The notes: generated from the letters alone by a model not told the origin. Counted from the first letter of the stretch, positions 45,490 to 56,264 are shown. The stretch is 64,000 nucleotides of DNA from JAVDCA01 sp035293985 (GCA_035293985.1 DATGLS010000045.1:372001-436000), one strand, 5' to 3'. Translations and numbers: made by a program.

Positions 45490-47982
45490 TCACACCGCGT
45501 GCTGCAGCACGTTCCACTGCAGCGCGATCACCGCCGCATTGTAGAGCGCGTGGGTGATCATCGAGGCGGCGAGCATGCGGGTGCGTGCATAGACGACCGC
45601 GGTGCACAGCCCGAGGACGAACACCGGCACCACCGAGACGGGCGGATGCACGATGGCGAAGATCGCGGCACTGGCGAGCACCGCGCCGGCGGTGCCGAGC
45701 GTGCGTCGCATGCCGCCGAAGATCAGGCCGCGGAAGATGAACTCCTCGAAGATCGGCGCCGCGACCACGGCGAGCGCGCCGAGCCACAGCATGGTGGCGA
45801 GATCGGGCGTCGCAGTTGATTGACGAAATGCCGGAAACCACTCGAAGCTTCGCGCCGCCATCACGTAGGCAAACCCGAAGATCGCCGCCGCCAGCCCGCC
45901 GGCGACGCCCAGCAGCGCTGCGCGCGCAAGGCCTGGGCCGATGAGGCGCGGCAGGTCAGTCGTGCCGGCGCGCCAATAGGTGAGCCGCATCACGCCATAG
46001 GTGATGGCGCCGGCGCCGCTGTAGGCGATCCACACCATGGCGGGCGTCATGGTGTGGCCGTTGCCGAACGGCCGCTCGACGAGGCCGATCAGCGCCTGCA
46101 GCACGAAGAACATCAGCGCCGCGATCAGCCCGTCGGCGAGCGAGACACGCGCGGGCGGCGAGGCGGTGGGATCGAGCAGGTAGGGAAAGCGGTCGCGCGC
46201 CTTCTGCCACAGTGCGAGCGCGACCAGCCCGGTCAGCACCACCAGGGCGGCGCGCTGCCACATGCTGCTCGCATAGATCGCGTAGGCGTAGAACGAGGCG
46301 AGCAGCATGTAGATGTAGAGATAGGTCGGCCGTACCCGTTTCTGCACGTCCTGCTCGAGCGGATCGCAGCCGAATACGCCGAGCGCGGTGGCGATGACGG
46401 AGAAGATCGGCACGCCGGCCCCCACCACGACGGCGGCGCCGACGAAGGGGAGCGAGATGTCGCGCGCCAAGACAATGGCGATCGCGAAGATCGCCAGCGG
46501 GTAGGCGATCGCCAGGACGGCCCACAGCTTCGCCTTCGAGCGAAGCACCGACTCGAGCGGCTGCGGCACGCTGTAGAGGATCCACAGCGCCTGCCCCTCG
46601 GTATTGAGCGTCTGGAACGCGGAGTAGAGCAGCGTATAGGCCGCAAGCCCGAACGCGATCGCGGCGAGGTTCGCCGGCCTGTCGATCGCGGTCGCCAGGA
46701 TGTTGGTGTGGACGTTGAGGAAGATCTGCACCCCGACGGTAATCAGCGGCAGCACCAGGGTCTGCGCCATGAAACTGTGGTCGCGGCTGAGCAGCCGCAG
46801 CTCGCGCCGCTGCACCGGCGAGAAGAGCCGCGCCGCGAGGCCGCCCGCCGCGGGCACGGCCGGATGCGCCGCCCCCGCGGGCCGGCGCACCGCCGCCTCG
46901 CGCACGCCGACCGCGACCACGCCACGCCGCATCTGCCGCTCGATGAGGAGAAAGCTGGCGGCGATCAGCCCCACGAGCTCGCCGGTCATCAGCCCGAACC
47001 ACTGCGCGGCCGCGCCGACATCGGTGGCGGCAAGCGCCCTCACCGCGAGCCCGCCGGGCAGCCACGCGACCCAGTCGGGCGTGGCACCGGCCCAGCCGGC
47101 CACCAGCAGGTTGTCCGGCAGGCTCGCCGAGATCACGAGCAGCAGCGGCAACGGGCTTAAGATCGACACCACCGCGTGCAGGTTGCGCAGCCGCGAGGGC
47201 GCGAGCGCGAGCCGCAGGCCGGTGTCGACCAGCGTATGGACGCTTGCGACGAAGAGCAGCAGCGGAATGGTCAGCGCGATCGCGTAGAGCGGCGCCGTCC
47301 ACGTGTGCCCGCAGCGCCATGCCATCACGCCCAGGATCGGAGTCATCGCGATCATCGCGCCGAAATTGGTGAAAGCCCGCTCGGCGATGCGGCAGGCGAT
47401 CAGCGTCGTGGCTGCGAGCGGCATGGTCACCAGCCACTCCAGCTCCCATTCGGTGCGCACGATCTCGCGGCTTGCCAGGGTGAGAAACAGCGCCGCCAGG
47501 ATTGCGAGGCTGGCGAGGAAAGTCGCTCCTCGGATGGCGCCGGTGGGCCAGGCATAGCCCGGCGCCGGCCCCGGGTAGCGGAGGGCGGGCGCGGCGCGCG
47601 CGCTGCGGCCGCCGATACGTTCCGGATTGCCGGACGCCGGCGCGCGGGTCGCGCGGCCGGCGTCGGGATCCGGATTGCGGGCGACGGTCGGATGCTGCAG
47701 CGATGCACGCGCCTCGGCGACCCGCATGGCCCGTTCCACATTCACGACGCTGTTGTAGGAAATCTGCCCGATCGCGATCACCATGCTCACCCCGACCCAC
47801 AGGCCGATGAGCCAGCCGGCGCGCATCTTGCGGGCCGTGCCGGTGCGCGTCTTTCGTCCCCAGCGGTGCCGATAGACCGAGACGATCCGGTTCACCTGCT
47901 GGCGCAGGCGCAGGCGGACGAGCAGCCGTGCGGCCCGCAGGCCGCCGACGCCCGGCGGCGTGGTCTCGCTGGTCCCGATCAC
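45490..47982 (-). CDS. ABC-2 type permease fused to CPBP intramembrane protease
   Basis: 830 aa. The N-terminal two-thirds has many membrane segments and the ABC-2 exporter appearance (PVQRRELRLLSRDHSFM, GQALWILYSVPQPLESVLRSKAKLWA). The C-terminal ~200 residues are a CPBP/Abi-type glutamate protease-like domain: EE746-747 with Arg751 (FEEFIFRG), His779 in FAIVHPP and His811/Asn815 in THALYN. The GTG start at 47982 overlaps the ATPase stop by 4 bases. Similar ABC-permease/CPBP fusions occur elsewhere in bacteria; cargo unknown. Confidence 0.85.
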   Translation of the reverse strand: MIGTSETTPPGVGGLRAARLLVRLRLRQQVNRIVSVYRHRWGRKTRTGTARKMRAGWLIGLWVGVSMVIAIGQISYNSVVNVERAMRVAEARASLQHPTVARNPDPDAGRATRAPASGNPERIGGRSARAAPALRYPGPAPGYAWPTGAIRGATFLASLAILAALFLTLASREIVRTEWELEWLVTMPLAATTLIACRIAERAFTNFGAMIAMTPILGVMAWRCGHTWTAPLYAIALTIPLLLFVASVHTLVDTGLRLALAPSRLRNLHAVVSILSPLPLLLVISASLPDNLLVAGWAGATPDWVAWLPGGLAVRALAATDVGAAAQWFGLMTGELVGLIAASFLLIERQMRRGVVAVGVREAAVRRPAGAAHPAVPAAGGLAARLFSPVQRRELRLLSRDHSFMAQTLVLPLITVGVQIFLNVHTNILATAIDRPANLAAIAFGLAAYTLLYSAFQTLNTEGQALWILYSVPQPLESVLRSKAKLWAVLAIAYPLAIFAIAIVLARDISLPFVGAAVVVGAGVPIFSVIATALGVFGCDPLEQDVQKRVRPTYLYIYMLLASFYAYAIYASSMWQRAALVVLTGLVALALWQKARDRFPYLLDPTASPPARVSLADGLIAALMFFVLQALIGLVERPFGNGHTMTPAMVWIAYSGAGAITYGVMRLTYWRAGTTDLPRLIGPGLARAALLGVAGGLAAAIFGFAYVMAARSFEWFPAFRQSTATPDLATMLWLGALAVVAAPIFEEFIFRGLIFGGMRRTLGTAGAVLASAAIFAIVHPPVSVVPVFVLGLCTAVVYARTRMLAASMITHALYNAAVIALQWNVLQHAV

Positions 47983-48737
47983 GGCACCGTACTCATGACG
48001 CCGTTCCCGACCTCGGCGTCGTCGTGCGTCACCTTGAGGAAGACCTCCTCGAGCGAGCCGCCGGGCACGAGCTTGTCCTGCAGCTCCTTGAGCGGGCCGA
48101 CGGCGACCAGCGCGCCCTGGTCGATGATGCCGACCCGGCCGCACAGCCGCTCGGCCATGTCGAGGAGGTGGGTGGAGAGAAAGATCGTCTTGCCGTGCGC
48201 CGCGCTCAGGCGGATGCGCTCCTGCACGTGACGCGAGGCGCGGGGGTCGAGGCCGTTGGTCGGCTCGTCGAGGATGAGCACATCGGGGTCGTGAATGAGC
48301 GCGCAGGCGAGCCCGAGCTTCTTCTTCATGCCGGTCGAGTAGTTGACGGCGAACTCCTCCGCCGCGTCCTCGAGCGCGAGCTCGGCGAGCAGCGCGGCCG
48401 CGCGCTTCTGCGCCTCCTCGCGCGGCTGGCCATGCATCTCGCCGACGAAGGCGAGGATCTCACGGCCGCGCAGGTAATCGTAGAAGACCGGGTTGTCCGG
48501 CAGGTAACCGACCCGCTGCTTCACGGCGACGCGATCGAGTTGGCAGTCGAGCCCGTCGATGACGATCGATCCCGCGCTCGGCACCAGGATGCCCATCATC
48601 ATGCGGATGGTCGTGGTCTTCCCGGCCCCGTTCGGGCCGAGAAAGCCGAACACCTCGCCTTTGTCGACCGTAAGCTCGAGCGCGCGCACGGCCGTGAACT
48701 CGCCGTAGACCTTGGTGACCTGGTGGAGCTCGATCAT
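47979..48737 (-). CDS. ABC transporter ATP-binding protein (ABC-2 exporter)
   Basis: 252 aa. Walker A FLGPNGAGKTTT (about 31-42), signature YSTGMKKKLGLA, Walker B LILDEPTNGLDP, D-loop and H-loop (STHLLDMAERL). Belongs to the drug/NatA-like exporter ATPases; pairs with the overlapping CPBP-fused permease. The ATG overlaps the stop of the LLM oxidoreductase by 4 bases, so all three are translationally linked. Confidence 0.93.
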   Translation of the reverse strand: MIELHQVTKVYGEFTAVRALELTVDKGEVFGFLGPNGAGKTTTIRMMMGILVPSAGSIVIDGLDCQLDRVAVKQRVGYLPDNPVFYDYLRGREILAFVGEMHGQPREEAQKRAAALLAELALEDAAEEFAVNYSTGMKKKLGLACALIHDPDVLILDEPTNGLDPRASRHVQERIRLSAAHGKTIFLSTHLLDMAERLCGRVGIIDQGALVAVGPLKELQDKLVPGGSLEEVFLKVTHDDAEVGNGVMSTVP

Positions 48738-49870
48738 TGCACGGCCTCACGCACGCCGAGCCGGACGAGGCGCGGCAATACTTCGTCGCAGAAATAGGGT
48801 ACCTCGTTCAGGTAATTCACGAACGACACCGCGATGCCGCGCATCCCCGCCTTGCTGACATTGGCGAGTTCCTCGGCGACGCGGTCGGGCGTGCCCACAT
48901 AAGGGTAGCCGCCGATGGCGTTGCCGGCGAAATACCGCCGCTTCCTGTCGTACTCGTCGCCCGGCACCGAATAGGGCGTGATGTCCTTCAACGCCAGCAT
49001 GCCGTCGACCGCCCCCCAGTCGGCGTTCTCGATGATCGCGTGGTGGTAATAATTCTCGGCTTCCTGCTGCGTCGGACGACACACCACCTGCCCGACCGTG
49101 AAGACCTCGATCTCGCGGCCGAGCGCGCGCGCCTGCCCCTTGATCTCCTCGACCTTGGCGACCGCGGCGTCGAGCGACACGCGCGAGGCCGCGTTGGCGG
49201 TGAAATAAGCGTCGCAGTTCCTGAGCGCGAAAGCCTGCCCGGTCGCCGACGAGCCCGCATTCATGATGATTGGCCGCGTGCCGCCGAACGGTTTTGGGAA
49301 GGCGCGCACCCCGTGCAGATCGAGATACTGGCCGGCGAAATCGAAGGTCCCCGGCTCGCTCCAGGCGCGCATCACCGCGTCGAGCCACTCCTGCGCAAAC
49401 GCGTAACGCGCCTCGTGCTCGCGCTGATCGACCCCGAACATCTCGAACTCGCCGTCGTTCCAGCCGACCACCAGATTGAGCCCGAAGCGTCCCTCGCCGA
49501 TATGATCGGCGGTGACGAACTCCTTGGCGGCGATCAGCGGATTGAATAGCGGCGCATGCACGGTGCCGAACACCGTGATGCGTTGGGTCGCCGCCAGCAG
49601 CCCCGCCGCCCAGGTCATGGTCTCGAGCGTCGTGCCGTGGAAATCGGTCGCGCCGCCATAGCCCTTCCAGCGCGCGATCGGCAGCATGAAATCGATGCCG
49701 CGCGCCTCCGCCAGGCGAGCGAGCGCGAGACACTCGGGCCAGCTCGCCGACCAGCGCTCGGGCACGCGCGTGGCCGAGCGGCCGGACGAGCAGTTGGCGC
49801 CGAACAGCCCGAGCTTGAGGCGATTATTGTTGAACATCGCGAGGCGGTCTTGCAGCGATGCGGTAGGCAC
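48734..49870 (-). CDS. LLM-class flavin-dependent oxidoreductase
   Basis: 378 aa. F420/FMN TIM-barrel monooxygenase type: KLGLFGANCSSG, IARWKGYGGATDFHGTTLE, LNLVVGWNDGEFEMFG and RPIIMNAGSSATGQAFA. This set resembles RutA/SsuD-group FMN monooxygenases that cleave sulfonates, pyrimidines or related amides. GTG 49870 is chosen because AGGGGAG lies 7 bases before it; ATG 49837 is an alternative. The next gene on this strand upstream encodes a NitT/TauT-type binding protein, supporting a role in scavenging a small N/S compound. Confidence 0.88.
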   Translation of the reverse strand: MPTASLQDRLAMFNNNRLKLGLFGANCSSGRSATRVPERWSASWPECLALARLAEARGIDFMLPIARWKGYGGATDFHGTTLETMTWAAGLLAATQRITVFGTVHAPLFNPLIAAKEFVTADHIGEGRFGLNLVVGWNDGEFEMFGVDQREHEARYAFAQEWLDAVMRAWSEPGTFDFAGQYLDLHGVRAFPKPFGGTRPIIMNAGSSATGQAFALRNCDAYFTANAASRVSLDAAVAKVEEIKGQARALGREIEVFTVGQVVCRPTQQEAENYYHHAIIENADWGAVDGMLALKDITPYSVPGDEYDRKRRYFAGNAIGGYPYVGTPDRVAEELANVSKAGMRGIAVSFVNYLNEVPYFCDEVLPRLVRLGVREAVQ

Positions 49871-49890
49871 GAATGCACTCCCCTCTGCGG

Positions 49891-49990
49891 TCATTGCGAG
49901 GCCTGCGCAGCAGGCAGACGCAATCTTGTCCCGCGAGCGCATGCATTCATGGGACGCGATTGCTTCGTCGATTTGCTCCCCGCAATGACG
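49891..49990. repeat. GTCATTGCGAGG...CCCCGCAATGACG palindromic repeat
   Basis: Complete element with inverted ends GTCATTGCG (49892-49900) and CGCAATGAC (49980-49988) and internal GATTGCTTCGTCG. Same family as the degenerate copy at 18114-18198. Located between the LLM gene and the binding-protein gene. Confidence 0.75.
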
Positions 49991-49994
49991 GGAT

Positions 49995-51017
49995 TCACTT
50001 CCGGTACGGCCCCAGCTCCTTCACCACCGCGTCGGCGAAGCTCGCGTCGAGCACCTCGTCGAGATTGACGGCGTCCTTGATCAATCCCTGCGCGCGATAG
50101 AAGGCGAGATCATAGGCGAGGCTTTGCGCGTTGACGTGCCCGTCCGGATTGATGCCGGGCGGGGTGATCGCGCCATAGATCGCCGGCGACTTGATCGGCG
50201 TCGCCGCCGACAGGATGGCGATCACCTCGGCGGCGTTCGCTCCCGCGAGCCGGCCGTTCGCGAGCGCGCCGTTGTAGAAGCGCACCGCGCGGATATAGGC
50301 GCGCATGAAACGGGTGGCCTCGTCGCGGTGCTTGCGGGCGAAATCCTCGGAGTAGAGCAGCACCGCGATCTGATGATCGGGCAGGATTTCATCGTCGGAT
50401 TTGATCACGACCGCATCGCCGTTGCGCACCGCAACCGCCGGACCCGGCTCGACCGACGCCGACGCCTCGACCGACTTGTTCTTCAGCGCCACCACGTGAT
50501 CGGGGAACGGCAGGTCGATCGTCTGCACGTCGGAGTATGCGAGCCCCACCGAGCGCAGCAGCGTGTTGAGCGTCGACGTATTGCTGACCCCGGGCGCGTT
50601 CATGGCGAAGCGCAGGCCCTTGAGGTCCTTCGGCGCACGGTACCGCCCGCTGTCGATCAGGTCCTTGCGTACGAGAATTTTCGTCGCGCCGTAGCCGGGC
50701 GGCGAGGAGGCCTTGTCGGCGACGATCCTGATCCGGATGCCGCGTGCGACCGCATTGTAGAGCGCAGCGCCAGCGGAGCCCGCCCCGGCGTCGAGCTCGC
50801 CGGTGCCGAGCGGCGCCACCATGTCGGAGGCCGAGCGGAAGTTGACGACCGTGACGTCGATGCCTTCGGCGCGAAAGAAGCCCTTGCGCTCGGCGATGTA
50901 GATCGGCGCATCACTGATCGTGCTCGCCGCGCCTACCCTGACGGTCTGCGCCGCCGCTGTTCCCGCCCAGACGGCAACGGCTGCTGCCGCGAGCGCCCGC
51001 CAAAATCCGCGCTTCAT
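49995..51017 (-). CDS. NitT/TauT-type ABC substrate-binding protein
   Basis: 340 aa. Signal peptide to about residue 22 (VWAGTAAAQ), then VRVGAASTISDAPIYIAERKGFF, the N-terminus typical of SsuA/TauA/ThiY-like binding proteins, and APGVSNTSTLNTLL. Ligand could be a sulfonate, nitrate, pyrimidine or related molecule. GGGG lies 6 bases before ATG 51017; a further ATG is at 51023. No ATPase/permease pair of this type is adjacent. Confidence 0.88.
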   Translation of the reverse strand: MKRGFWRALAAAAVAVWAGTAAAQTVRVGAASTISDAPIYIAERKGFFRAEGIDVTVVNFRSASDMVAPLGTGELDAGAGSAGAALYNAVARGIRIRIVADKASSPPGYGATKILVRKDLIDSGRYRAPKDLKGLRFAMNAPGVSNTSTLNTLLRSVGLAYSDVQTIDLPFPDHVVALKNKSVEASASVEPGPAVAVRNGDAVVIKSDDEILPDHQIAVLLYSEDFARKHRDEATRFMRAYIRAVRFYNGALANGRLAGANAAEVIAILSAATPIKSPAIYGAITPPGINPDGHVNAQSLAYDLAFYRAQGLIKDAVNLDEVLDASFADAVVKELGPYRK

Positions 51018-51177
51018 CGCCATCCCCGATCCGCCGACACGCGGCGTCGGAGAATCATCCGCGACGTCCGCGACGAGGTCAACACGGGTGGCCGACGGCG
51101 TTCGTCTGTGAAGGATGATAGCGTTGCCCGCCGCATCGCGCCGCCTTTGCGACGCAATCCCGACTCGGCAACGTCGC

Positions 51178-51528
51178 TCAGCGCTTCGCCTTGCGGCCGG
51201 GCTTGGCGATCGCGAATTCTTCGAGCTTGTGCCCGGCCTTCATATATGCGCGCAGCCAGCGCGGGGTTGCGCCGCGGCCGGCCCAGGTTTCTTCGTGGTT
51301 CTTCGGATTGCGATACTTGGGGGGGACCTTGCGACCTTTGAGCTTGCTGCCGCGCGCTTTCCGTCCGCGTTTTGCGCCGCCGCCCGTCCCCAGGCCGAGG
51401 CCGTCGAGCGCCGCAAGCTTTGCCTCGAGCTCGCGCCGCGCCAACTCCGCTTTGCTCGAGATCATACGAACGACATTGTCGCGTAGCGCGACCAAATCAT
51501 CGAATGACATTGAGGGTAGCTTCGCCAT
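51178..51528 (-). CDS. H-NS-like nucleoid protein
   Basis: 116 aa from MAKLPSMSFDDL; GAGAGGA precedes the ATG. An N-terminal coiled coil (about 8-42) for oligomerisation, a basic linker (RGRKARGSKLKGRK) and the C-terminal AT-hook-like DNA-binding motif YRNPKNHEETWAGRGATPRWL (about 74-93). Such proteins silence horizontally acquired AT-rich DNA. It is inside the accessory-looking block. Direct repeats GCTATTCAG lie just upstream. Confidence 0.9.
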   Translation of the reverse strand: MAKLPSMSFDDLVALRDNVVRMISSKAELARRELEAKLAALDGLGLGTGGGAKRGRKARGSKLKGRKVPPKYRNPKNHEETWAGRGATPRWLRAYMKAGHKLEEFAIAKPGRKAKR

Positions 51529-51809
51529 TATTCCTCTCCAACGCTGAATAGCGGGACTGAATAGCGCGCCGATACATACCCTATTTGACGCAGACGGCAA
51601 GCACCGTCGATGTGCTGTCGATATGCCGCCGACTCACGTCCCTCGCGTCCCACAACCGGCGCGCGGAACGTTCGATGAAATCCGCCCTCATGGTTGCGCG
51701 CAAAGGTCGCCGGATTGTGCTAGGGCAATTGTGAAAGGCGCGACTTTCAAGCCCGGGAACGAGATTGGAATGCGCGTAAAATCCTTGTTCATCCGGAGGT
51801 ACGATTTTC

Positions 51810-53357
51810 ATGGAGCAGGTGGGCTTTTCTCCCAAGCTCGTGCCGGACAACGATCGATCGGTCGAGACACGATCGCCGCAAGCCGTGCCATGGAAGGATC
51901 TGCGGGATTGGATCGATCTCGTCGAAAGCCACGGCCTGCTCAAGCGTATTGCGGCGCCGGTCGATGTCGACGAGGAGATTTCCGCCATCACGTTCATGGC
52001 GACGCGCACCGAGACGGCCCCAGCCCTGCTGTTCGAACATCCTTCCGGCGCGAGCGGTTCCGCGGTGCTTACCAACATGCTCGGCGCATCGGCGGCGCGC
52101 TACGCGCTCGCCATGGGTTTGGATGAAAAGCTATCGACTCGCGCGATGATTGCGGCGTCGCGGCAGATCATGCAGCGGCGGATCCCGCCGACGATGATCG
52201 ACAAGAAGCACGCGCCCGTGAACGAGATCGTGGCGACCGGCGCCGACATCGACATCACCCGGTTTGCGGCGCTGAAATTCTGGCCGGGCGACGGTGGGCG
52301 TTATATCGGAACCGGCGACATAACCTTCACCCGCGATCCGGTGACGCGTCGCATCAATGTCGGCTGTTATCGCCAGATGGTCCAGTCGGCCGACCGGGTG
52401 AGCCTTTATTGCTCGCCCGGCAAGCATGGGCGGCTCGATCGCGAAGCATGGTGGCAGCGCGGCGAGCCATGTGAGGTCGTGGCGGCCTACGGCGTCGACC
52501 CCGTGCTGTTCATGGTCGCGGCGCAGGTTTTTGCCGCCGGCGAAAGCGAGCTCGACTGCGCCGGCGGGATTCTGGGCCGGCCCGTGGAGCTCACCCACGG
52601 AGAATTCGTCGACCTGCCGATTCCCGCCCATTGCGAGATCGCGATCGAAGGCATCCTGCGCCCCGGCGAGTTTGCGCCCGAAGGGCCGCTCGGCGAGTTC
52701 ACCGGCTATTATGGCGGCACCCGCGGCCCCCAGCCGGTGATCGAGATCAAGGCGGTGCATCGTCGCCGCCATCCGATCGTCACCCATGCGCTGATGGCGC
52801 CCTATCCGTCATGCGAGATCGGCGCTTATTACGCCATCATGCGCTCCGCCCGCATCTGGGACGATCTCGAAAAGATCGGCGTGCCCGGCATCGCCGGCGT
52901 CTACGCGCATCCAGCGGCGGCGTCGGGGTGGGGCATGGTGGTGGTGTCGTTGCGCCAGCTCTATGCCGGCCACGTCGCGCAGGTGCTGGCGCTCGCGGCG
53001 CAATGTCCGGCCGCTGCGTACTACACCAAGTGGGTGATCGCGGTCGATGACGACGTCGATCCGACCGACTTCAATCAGGTGATGTGGGCGCTGTCCACCC
53101 GCTGCGATCCTCACGACGATATCGACCTGCTGCGCAAGACCTGGTCGACCGGCCTCGATCCGAGCAAGGTCGTGGTGGCCGAGCGGCCCTATGGCTCGAA
53201 AGCGCTGATCGACGCGTGCAAGCCGCACCGCTACCTGAACGAGTTTCCCAAGCGCACCTTGCTGCGCCAAAGCGTCTATGAAACCGTCGCGCGTCGCTGG
53301 CGCGAGCTCGGTCTCGAGGGCGAGCCGCCGACGTTCTCCGAATTCCATCAGGACTGA
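51810..53357 (+). CDS. UbiD family (prFMN-dependent) decarboxylase
   Basis: 515 aa; GGAGGT lies 9 bases before the ATG. UbiD markers: RYIGTGDITFTRDP, CYRQMVQ, and the catalytic E-R-E region in EGILRPGEFAPEGPLGEFTGYY (about 280-301). Family enzymes reversibly decarboxylate 4-hydroxy-3-polyprenylbenzoate or aromatic and unsaturated acids, using prenylated FMN made by UbiX. No ubiX and no ubiquinone genes are nearby, so a catabolic aromatic-acid decarboxylase is as likely as UbiD proper. Confidence 0.9.
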   Translation: MEQVGFSPKLVPDNDRSVETRSPQAVPWKDLRDWIDLVESHGLLKRIAAPVDVDEEISAITFMATRTETAPALLFEHPSGASGSAVLTNMLGASAARYALAMGLDEKLSTRAMIAASRQIMQRRIPPTMIDKKHAPVNEIVATGADIDITRFAALKFWPGDGGRYIGTGDITFTRDPVTRRINVGCYRQMVQSADRVSLYCSPGKHGRLDREAWWQRGEPCEVVAAYGVDPVLFMVAAQVFAAGESELDCAGGILGRPVELTHGEFVDLPIPAHCEIAIEGILRPGEFAPEGPLGEFTGYYGGTRGPQPVIEIKAVHRRRHPIVTHALMAPYPSCEIGAYYAIMRSARIWDDLEKIGVPGIAGVYAHPAAASGWGMVVVSLRQLYAGHVAQVLALAAQCPAAAYYTKWVIAVDDDVDPTDFNQVMWALSTRCDPHDDIDLLRKTWSTGLDPSKVVVAERPYGSKALIDACKPHRYLNEFPKRTLLRQSVYETVARRWRELGLEGEPPTFSEFHQD

Positions 53358-53415
53358 CCACCCCGTGATCCCCGGGCATAGCGTTGACGCCTGTGAGGTC
53401 CGGCTTTCTTTGGCC

Positions 53416-53444
53416 TTGAAACGGACACACGAAACGTCTATATG
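53416..53444 (+). promoter_or_regulatory. Candidate sigma-70 promoter of the RNA helicase gene
   Basis: TTGAAA (53416-53421), exactly 17 bases, TATATG (53439-53444). Predicted start near 53451, giving a 5' leader of about 236 nt. Confidence 0.55.
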
Positions 53445-53540
53445 CATTGCAGCGAATGGAGAAGTTCGAGACCGTTTCTCGTTAAGGCGTTCTTGATGAA
53501 TGCCTCGTAGAGGTCTCCGCAGGGCCGCGTGAACGAATCC

Positions 53541-53564
53541 CCTTAAAGCGACTTTAAGGTTTTC
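53541..53564 (+). terminator. Terminator-like hairpin in the helicase 5' leader
   Basis: CCTTAAAG (53541-53548), loop CGA, CTTTAAGG (53552-53559), then TTTTC. A perfect 8-bp stem with a T-tract lies 123 bases upstream of the helicase start and downstream of the candidate promoter: possible attenuator. Confidence 0.6.
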
Positions 53565-53686
53565 GGCCCCGTTCCAACCGCTTCATCGACGGCAACCCAG
53601 ACCACGCGGGATGCTTTTGCTCACCCGCGACATGCGTCGGCGCGCAGCCTGCGTTCCGTGCGTTCGCCCTAAGGAAAGTTTCGCTT

Positions 53687-55216
<1,530 letters not shown>

Positions 55217-55261
55217 GATAGGGTCAGGGAAAACGACCAAGGGAAACTCAAGGGAAACCCG

Positions 55262-55537
55262 ATGGCAAAGGAAGAGCTGATCCAACTCGAAGGTCTCGTC
55301 ACCGAGATCCTGCCGGATGCCCGCTATCGCGTGAAACTCGACGCTGGGCAGGAGATCATCGCGTACACGGCGGGAAAGATGAAAAAGAACCGCATCAAGA
55401 CGCTCGCGGGCGACCGCGTCACCGTCGAGATGTCGCCGTACGACCTCGAGAAAGGCCGGCTGATCTTTCGCCACAAGGACGAGCGCGCGGCGGCGGCCGG
55501 AAGGCCACCGCAGCGTCAGCAGTTCCGCAGGCGGTGA
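55262..55537 (+). CDS. infA: Translation initiation factor IF-1
   Basis: 91 aa. OB-fold core MAKEELIQLEGLVTEILPDA, YTAGKMKKNRIKTLAGDRVTVEMSPYDL and GRLIFRHKD match IF-1 through about residue 74. An extra ~17-residue basic tail (GRPPQRQQFRRR) extends the usual ~72-aa length. Rhizobiales genomes often carry more than one infA; this may be the extended form. 45 bp after the helicase gene; together they may respond to cold. Confidence 0.92.
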   Translation: MAKEELIQLEGLVTEILPDARYRVKLDAGQEIIAYTAGKMKKNRIKTLAGDRVTVEMSPYDLEKGRLIFRHKDERAAAAGRPPQRQQFRRR

Positions 55538-55656
55538 GCGTCATAGCGAAGCCCGATACCGGTTTTCGCAAAAGGATACGCTCGGATGTCTGTGCCGTCT
55601 TGTCGTGCAACCGAACGCGGAGGGTTTGTTGCTCTCCGTGTCGAAAGGAAAGCGTG

Positions 55657-55884
55657 ATGCATATTTTCATGTTCAAGTCGCAGGCGCGCACCGACTTGTG
55701 CGCCTTTGCGGGTGATTCCGCCGGCAGCAAGCTCCCCGCCCAGCATGGCCCGTGGCAGGCCACCGGCGTGATCCGCCCGGACCGGGCCCCGCCGCACAAT
55801 CTGCCGCGCCGCGCGATCGAAAAGGCGATCAAGGGCCAGGGCTTCCAGCTCTGGCGCGTTAAGGAGCCCGCGAAGGCGAGCTGA
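55657..55884 (+). CDS. 75-aa basic protein between infA and cspA, function unknown
   Basis: MHIFMFKSQARTDLCAF...; AAGGAAAG is 7 bases upstream of the ATG. Contains GPWQATGVIRPDRAPPHNLPR and GQGFQLWRVKEP. Basic and rich in Pro/Gly; no known domain. The arrangement helicase-infA-this-cspA suggests an RNA- or translation-related role, but this rests on context only. A longer open frame upstream overlaps infA without signal. Confidence 0.65.
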   Translation: MHIFMFKSQARTDLCAFAGDSAGSKLPAQHGPWQATGVIRPDRAPPHNLPRRAIEKAIKGQGFQLWRVKEPAKAS

Positions 55885-55970
55885 CAACGTGCGAGCTGAC
55901 GATGGCGAGCCGAGAATGACGAGCCGGCAATTTCCGGTGATTGGCAATTTCGGTGATCGTATGTGAATCA

Positions 55971-55999
55971 AAAGAGCCCGCCGGACGGCGGGCTCTTTC
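55971..55999. terminator. Bidirectional terminator between the 75-aa gene and cspA
   Basis: AAAGAGCCCGCC (55971-55982), loop GGAC, GGCGGGCTCTTT (55987-55998), with T-rich flank on the plus side and A-tract before it. A perfect 12-bp stem between convergent genes. Confidence 0.9.
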
Positions 56000-56023
56000 T
56001 TTCTCGGTCGCGTGGTGCTGCGG

Positions 56024-56233
56024 TCAGAGCGACGCGAGGCGATCCGCCGAAGACTTGCCGGTGCGGCGATCCTGCGTCAGCTCGTAGGATATCTTCTGGC
56101 CTTCGCGCAGGGTCTGCATGCCGGCCCGCTCGACCGCGCTGATGTGGACGAACACGTCCTTGCCGCCCTCATCCGGCTGGATGAAGCCATAGCCTTTCTG
56201 CGCGTTGAACCACTTGACCGTTCCAGTGCTCAT
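56024..56233 (-). CDS. cspA: Cold-shock domain protein (CspA family)
   Basis: 69 aa, single cold-shock OB fold. RNP1 KGYGFIQ (13-19) and RNP2 DVFVHIS (26-32) are intact, within the standard GTVKWFNAQKGYGFI start. RNA chaperone that melts mRNA structure. It converges on the IF-1/75-aa genes. Its upstream leader holds a terminator-like hairpin. Confidence 0.96.
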   Translation of the reverse strand: MSTGTVKWFNAQKGYGFIQPDEGGKDVFVHISAVERAGMQTLREGQKISYELTQDRRTGKSSADRLASL

Positions 56234-56264
56234 TCAGGATGCCCCTTGATTGACGAGCGTTTAG

